Assembly: GCF_015667795.1 (NCBI RefSeq)
Contig: NZ_JADPEL010000011.1
Coordinates: 52,478 to 116,477 of the forward strand
Length of the DNA: 64,000 nucleotides
Reading direction: 5' to 3'
Source of the DNA: Clostridium sp. D53t1_180928_C8
GTDB lineage: Bacteria; Bacillota; Clostridia; Clostridiales; Clostridiaceae
This document shows, piece after piece, positions 61,146 through 64,000 of this stretch. The notes beneath the pieces are model-generated. The model saw only the letters and a list, made by a program, of their open reading frames with translations, was not told where the DNA came from and made no database searches. The position numbers and the translations under genes were made by a program. How positions within the stretch are numbered: the first letter of the stretch is position 1; every line of letters starts with the position of its first letter.

Positions 61146-61617
61146 ATGAAAATTACATTTAAAGATAAATTTTTTTTTAAAGCACTAAAATTTTATACTT
61201 TCATTTTCTTATTTATACTATTTATTAGTTTATATCTTATTATTCATAATTCAGAAAAGACAATATCAAATATTTCTGATAATTCTAGAAACATTTCTTC
61301 TGAATCTTTAAACAATAATTTAAATACTTCTACAGTATCATAAAAACTAATTAATCAAATTAATATATATAATGAAATAACTACACCCACTCTATCATCC
61401 AATAATTTAAATTACTATTCATCTTTAAGTTATGATGAGCGTTTAAAGTTTCTTTTTAATGAGGATTAAATTTACAATTACCATATTGATAATGCATAAG
61501 AAAAAATCGCTCAAATTTCTAAAGCTATATATTAAAATTTTGATTAGTTATTTTTTTGAAGATACTTCTTCATTTCTTGATTATATGTTAAAAAGACATG
61601 CTTTTTCCTTTAAATAA
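61146..61617 (+). pseudogene. Decayed single-pass membrane protein gene
   Basis: The frame starting at 61146 codes MKITFKDKFFFKALKFYTFI, a membrane helix and a Ser/Asn-rich tail, then hits TAA at 61341. In the same frame coding-like sequence goes on: KLINQINIYNEITTPTLSSN, DERLKFLFNED, TAA, IYNYHIDNA, TAA, EKIAQISKAIY, TAA, NFD, TAG. After a shift in a T run it ends FEDTSSFLDYMLKRHAFSFK at 61617. Four of the stops would be Gln codons (CAA/CAG) before a C-to-T change. A ~155-residue protein gene in advanced decay. If expressed, only the 65-residue start would be made. Confidence 0.65.
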
Positions 61618-61660
61618 ATTATTAAGGGTTATGTAATCAAACCATAACCCTTAATAATTT
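61616..61660. terminator. Terminator behind the MerR gene
   Basis: An 18-bp perfect stem (core AAGGGTTATG/CATAACCCTT, 9-base loop). It lies 13 bases behind the MerR stop on the minus strand and also ends the decayed plus-strand gene. Confidence 0.88.
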
Positions 61661-61673
61661 AAAATATACTATT

Positions 61674-62438
61674 TTACTTTCTAATACCTGTATAAAACAG
61701 TATAGAATCTCTTAAAAATTCTGCAAGTCCATCTTGTTCTTTATCATAATACTCTTTAAAACGCTCATCATAAACATACATTTCTGCCAATCCTGCATGG
61801 GCTTCCTTTGTGTAACTTGACCAAGTATATAAAAGCCATTTTTTATGAATGGCTGCAACTTCTTGAGCCAATTCTCCCTTTGGATTCCCTGTATTAAAAG
61901 CTTTTAATAGTTTTTCATTAACTTCATTACCTAATTTAACAAAGTCCTTATACTCTTCTTCAGTCATATTTTGAAATTTTTTATTGCTTTTTTCTATACT
62001 TTCACTTCCATACTTCTCTCTTATCTCATAACCATACTTCTTTTCATTAGTATCTATTATTTTTTTCTTAAAACCTTCAAATTTCTCTCTATCACACATT
62101 TTTACTTCTCCCTCTTTTAATTGAATTGTTTTATTAACGTTTTTCAAAAGCAAATCAATTTGTTTTTGCTTTTCAAGAAGTTTTATTCTATGCTCTTTTA
62201 ATGCTTCAATCTCATCAAATAATGGATTTTCTAAAATTAATTTTATTTGTTCTAAGCTTACCCCTAATTCTCTATAAAAAAGTATTTGCTGCAATTTATT
62301 AACTTCTTCTTCTCCATAAATTCTATATCCCGATGAATTAACTCTTGCTGGCTTAAGAAGTCCAAATTCATCATAGTATCTTAATGTTCTTTTACTTATT
62401 TTAGCTATTTCACTAAGCTTCTGCACTGTATATTCCAT
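61674..62438 (-). CDS. MerR family regulator with TipAS domain
   Basis: 254 residues. The N-terminal winged HTH (YTVQKLSEIAKISKRTLRYY) and a coiled-coil dimer helix to ~115 are followed by a TipAS/globin-like ligand domain from ~130 (KYGSESIEKSNKKFQNMTEE to the end). TipA-type activators bind thiopeptides and other hydrophobic drugs and raise expression of themselves and efflux genes. Its own promoter has the distorted 19-bp spacer with an operator dyad, so autoregulation is very likely. No separate target gene is visible in the window. Shine-Dalgarno AAGGAGGTTATTTCT. Confidence 0.95.
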   Translation of the reverse strand: MEYTVQKLSEIAKISKRTLRYYDEFGLLKPARVNSSGYRIYGEEEVNKLQQILFYRELGVSLEQIKLILENPLFDEIEALKEHRIKLLEKQKQIDLLLKNVNKTIQLKEGEVKMCDREKFEGFKKKIIDTNEKKYGYEIREKYGSESIEKSNKKFQNMTEEEYKDFVKLGNEVNEKLLKAFNTGNPKGELAQEVAAIHKKWLLYTWSSYTKEAHAGLAEMYVYDERFKEYYDKEQDGLAEFLRDSILFYTGIRK

Positions 62439-62461
62439 AGAAATAACCTCCTTATATCTAA

Positions 62462-62492
62462 ACTATATACCTTTACGCAACGTGAAGGTCAA
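62462..62492 (-). promoter_or_regulatory. MerR-type promoter with 19-bp spacer and operator dyad
   Basis: On the minus strand TTGACC (62487-62492) and TATAGT (62462-62467) are 19 bases apart. The spacer holds the dyad ACCTTTACG-CAA-CGTGAAGGT (62469-62489, one mismatch). This is the form known for MerR/Mta/TipA-type activators, which untwist the over-long spacer. Transcription would start about 15 bases before the regulator's ribosome site. Confidence 0.9.
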
Positions 62493-62570
62493 TACTTTTT
62501 TATTTATTAATTTACCATAAAATTTATAAATAATTTATTCAAGTTAATATATTTAATAATAAAAAAAATA

Positions 62571-62604
62571 AAATACCATCTATTTTTTAATAGATGATAT
62601 TTTA
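62571..62604 (-). terminator. Terminator of the IIB-rpe operon
   Basis: AAAATA-CATCTATT pairs with AATAGATG-TATTTT (one mismatch, loop TTTT); the minus strand continues T-rich. It lies 18 bases behind the rpe stop. Confidence 0.8.
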
Positions 62605-62621
62605 TTTATAAAAAATATATT

Positions 62622-63263
62622 TTATCTAAATTTACTAATGTTATTTGTTATGTCATTATCTTTAAATAAATCTGAACCTATTATAATATTATTGGCTCCA
62701 CATTCTAATACCCTCATATAATTAGAAGATTTAATTCCTCCATCTACATTAATATCGAAATTAAAAGACTTTTCCTTTTTAATTACTGATAACTCTTTTA
62801 TTCTATTTAATGTATTTTCAATAAATGCTTGTCCACCAAACCCTGGATTAACTCCCATAACTAATACTAAGTCTACTAAAGGTAAAATTTCTTTTAAACT
62901 CTCAATAGGTGTACCTGGATTAATAGCGATACCTGCTTTTACATTATGTTTTTTTATTTCTTGTATTATTCTATGAATATGATGGTTTCCTTCAATATGG
63001 ACAGTAATTAAATCTGCCCCATATTTAACAAATTCATCTATATATCTTATTGGTTCATCTATCATTAAATGAACATCTAAATTTAAATTAGTAATCTCTC
63101 TAATACATTTTAGAATAGGAAAACCAAAAGATATATTAGGCACAAATTTTCCATCCATTATATCAATATGAATAGATTTAATATTACTATTTTCTAATTC
63201 CCTTATTTGCTCTTTCAATATAGAAAAGTCTGCCGATAATACCGACGGATATATAAAATTCAT
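62622..63263 (-). CDS. rpe: Ribulose-phosphate 3-epimerase
   Basis: 213-residue TIM barrel interconverting ribulose-5-phosphate and xylulose-5-phosphate (or a related ketose phosphate). Motifs: YPSVLSADF at the N-terminus, HIDIMDGKFVPNISFG with catalytic Asp34, LDVHLMI, MGVNPGFGGQ and the second catalytic Asp in FDINVDGG. It is slightly divergent from housekeeping Rpe and is coupled to a PTS IIB gene 29 bases upstream. It may therefore serve a pentitol, ascorbate-like or allulose pathway rather than the core pentose phosphate route. Confidence 0.92.
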   Translation of the reverse strand: MNFIYPSVLSADFSILKEQIRELENSNIKSIHIDIMDGKFVPNISFGFPILKCIREITNLNLDVHLMIDEPIRYIDEFVKYGADLITVHIEGNHHIHRIIQEIKKHNVKAGIAINPGTPIESLKEILPLVDLVLVMGVNPGFGGQAFIENTLNRIKELSVIKKEKSFNFDINVDGGIKSSNYMRVLECGANNIIIGSDLFKDNDITNNISKFR

Positions 63264-63292
63264 TCATTACACCTCTTAAGTTACTTAGAATC

Positions 63293-63586
63293 TTATTTAT
63301 TCACAAGGACTTTTTCTTTTATCTTTTCCTCAATTTCTTGCTCAGATAATAAATTCTTTAAACCTACTACTACAGTTCCACCAGCTTCTGCTCTTGAAAA
63401 GTTCCCCTTTAAGGCTTCTGAACAAAATACTACATCATAGCTTGATGCTTCACTCTTTGCAACACCTATACTTGTATGATGTATAGATACAGGTACATTT
63501 AATTTTTTAAATACCTTTTCAATTTTCATCTTTATTATTTGGCTTGATCCCATTCCATTTCCACATGCAGCTATTACTTTTAACAT
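63293..63586 (-). CDS. PTS sugar transporter subunit IIB
   Basis: 97 residues, the small cytoplasmic phosphocarrier of a phosphotransferase system. The phosphorylated cysteine is Cys8 in the P-loop AACGNGMGSSQIIKMK, typical of the ascorbate/galactitol (SgaB/UlaB) branch. No IIA or IIC gene lies on either side within the window: a terminator-like hairpin and empty DNA are upstream, and rpe is downstream. Shine-Dalgarno AAGGAGGAATTAAA. Substrate unknown; an ascorbate or pentitol-like sugar is the best guess from the family. Confidence 0.92.
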   Translation of the reverse strand: MLKVIAACGNGMGSSQIIKMKIEKVFKKLNVPVSIHHTSIGVAKSEASSYDVVFCSEALKGNFSRAEAGGTVVVGLKNLLSEQEIEEKIKEKVLVNK

Positions 63587-63679
63587 TTTAATTCCTCCTT
63601 AATTCTCTTATGAATATACCATTTATATAAAAGAAATTGTTTACAGTCCACTTTGAACTTTTTGTTTCTTTATACTATT

Positions 63680-63708
63680 ATAATACATCCTTTAACTAAT
63701 TATTTCAA
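63680..63708 (-). promoter_or_regulatory. Promoter of the IIB-rpe operon
   Basis: Minus strand TTGAAA (63703-63708), 17-base spacer, TATTAT (63680-63685). It lies about 95 bases before the IIB start codon. Confidence 0.6.
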
Positions 63709-63954
63709 GTATTTTTGAACATTTTATTTTATTTTTATTACTTTTTGATTATTTTAATTGAACATATTGAACGTATATAGATTAGTTTTGTAATTATATT
63801 ATGATGTGAAGCTACTCAAATATTAGGTGCTATATATAACATTATAAATGAAACTCTTTTAGAATATTCTCTAAGCTCAATTTACTACATTTATTCACTA
63901 GATAAACTATATAATAAAATATCATAAATTAATAAAACTATAATAACTAAAAAT

Positions 63955-63981
63955 AAGAGTTATTAACTTATAACAACTCTT
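63955..63981 (-). terminator. Probable terminator of a gene outside the window
   Basis: AAGAGTT pairs with AACTCTT with further pairing inside the loop; ATTTTTAG follows on the minus strand. Confidence 0.55.
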
Positions 63982-64000
63982 ACTTTTCTAATAATTTACT

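Larger units (their letters stand above)
63587..64000. other. Promoter region of the IIB-rpe operon and end of an outside gene
   Basis: Some 410 bases with no frame carrying a ribosome site. They contain the promoter at 63680-63708 and, near the window end, a hairpin that probably closes a minus-strand gene beyond 64000. Confidence 0.6.

Noticed and set aside
61146-61617. Reassignment of TAA to glutamine
   Set aside because: All larger genes in the window end normally in TAA or TAG and contain no internal ones; only small decayed frames show internal TAA.

Overview
This 64 kb window is very AT-rich. It carries anaerobe-specific genes: a class III ribonucleotide reductase with its activase, clostridial 2[4Fe-4S]-era relatives such as a single-cluster ferredoxin, and a SCIFF peptide with its radical SAM maturase. 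Shine-Dalgarno sequences are strong (GGAGG type), several starts are GTG or TTG, and most genes end in AT-rich stem-loop terminators. This points to a Clostridium sensu stricto chromosome; the species cannot be fixed from the window. No rRNA, tRNA, CRISPR array or intact insertion sequence was seen.

Layout. 1-8.8 kb: a ferredoxin, a formate/nitrite/hydrosulfide-type channel, and a seven-gene tetrapyrrole operon (hemA, a SirC-like dehydrogenase, hemC, cobA-hemD, hemB, hemL, cbiK) that runs from glutamyl-tRNA to sirohydrochlorin and its metal chelate. 8.9-15.7 kb: unknown 90-aa protein, YitT-type membrane protein, lipoprotein, nrdD-nrdG under a pair of NrdR boxes, and metA. 15.8-20.4 kb: a purine riboswitch of guanine type in front of adenine deaminase, a DedA protein, a HAD phosphatase, two tandem stand-alone ATP-cone proteins and a small membrane protein. 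20.4-31 kb: cytoplasmic-looking L,D-transpeptidase, cyclophilin lipoprotein, MATE pump, papain-like amidase, iron alcohol dehydrogenase, ferritin-like protein, homoserine dehydrogenase, DegV, YcxB-like protein and several small unknowns. Two inverted copies of a ~265-bp repeat with short terminal inverted repeats lie at 21 kb and 26.8 kb.

31-38 kb: a nucleoside (BMP-type) ABC transporter with two paralogous binding lipoproteins. Its promoters carry PurBox-like inverted pairs, and one binding-protein gene also has a guanine-type riboswitch with an intrinsic terminator. Together with the riboswitch on adenine deaminase this forms a purine-salvage regulon. 38-47 kb: asparagine synthetase, an NSS amino-acid transporter with a 35-aa MetS-like partner, HAD phosphatase, SH3b-containing amidase, and an Orn/Lys/Arg-decarboxylase-family enzyme. 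47-52 kb: M16 peptidase, a transposase-derived gene that seems to lack catalytic acids, and the SCIFF locus (scfB, a 72-bp tandem structured repeat, and a seven-cysteine scfA peptide that is easy to miss because of its size).

52-64 kb: a small membrane protein, a 69-bp in-frame tandem repeat, YhaM-type exonuclease, acyltransferase, YhgE/Pip protein, DEAD-box helicase, an OmpR/EnvZ-like two-component pair, a MerR-TipAS regulator with a textbook 19-bp-spacer promoter, ribulose-phosphate epimerase and a PTS IIB subunit. Four small decayed genes (30.1, 46.7, 52.3 and 61.1 kb) show either single-base indels in short T runs or Gln-to-stop changes. Starts were re-chosen by Shine-Dalgarno position for more than ten genes; the reasons are in the entries.
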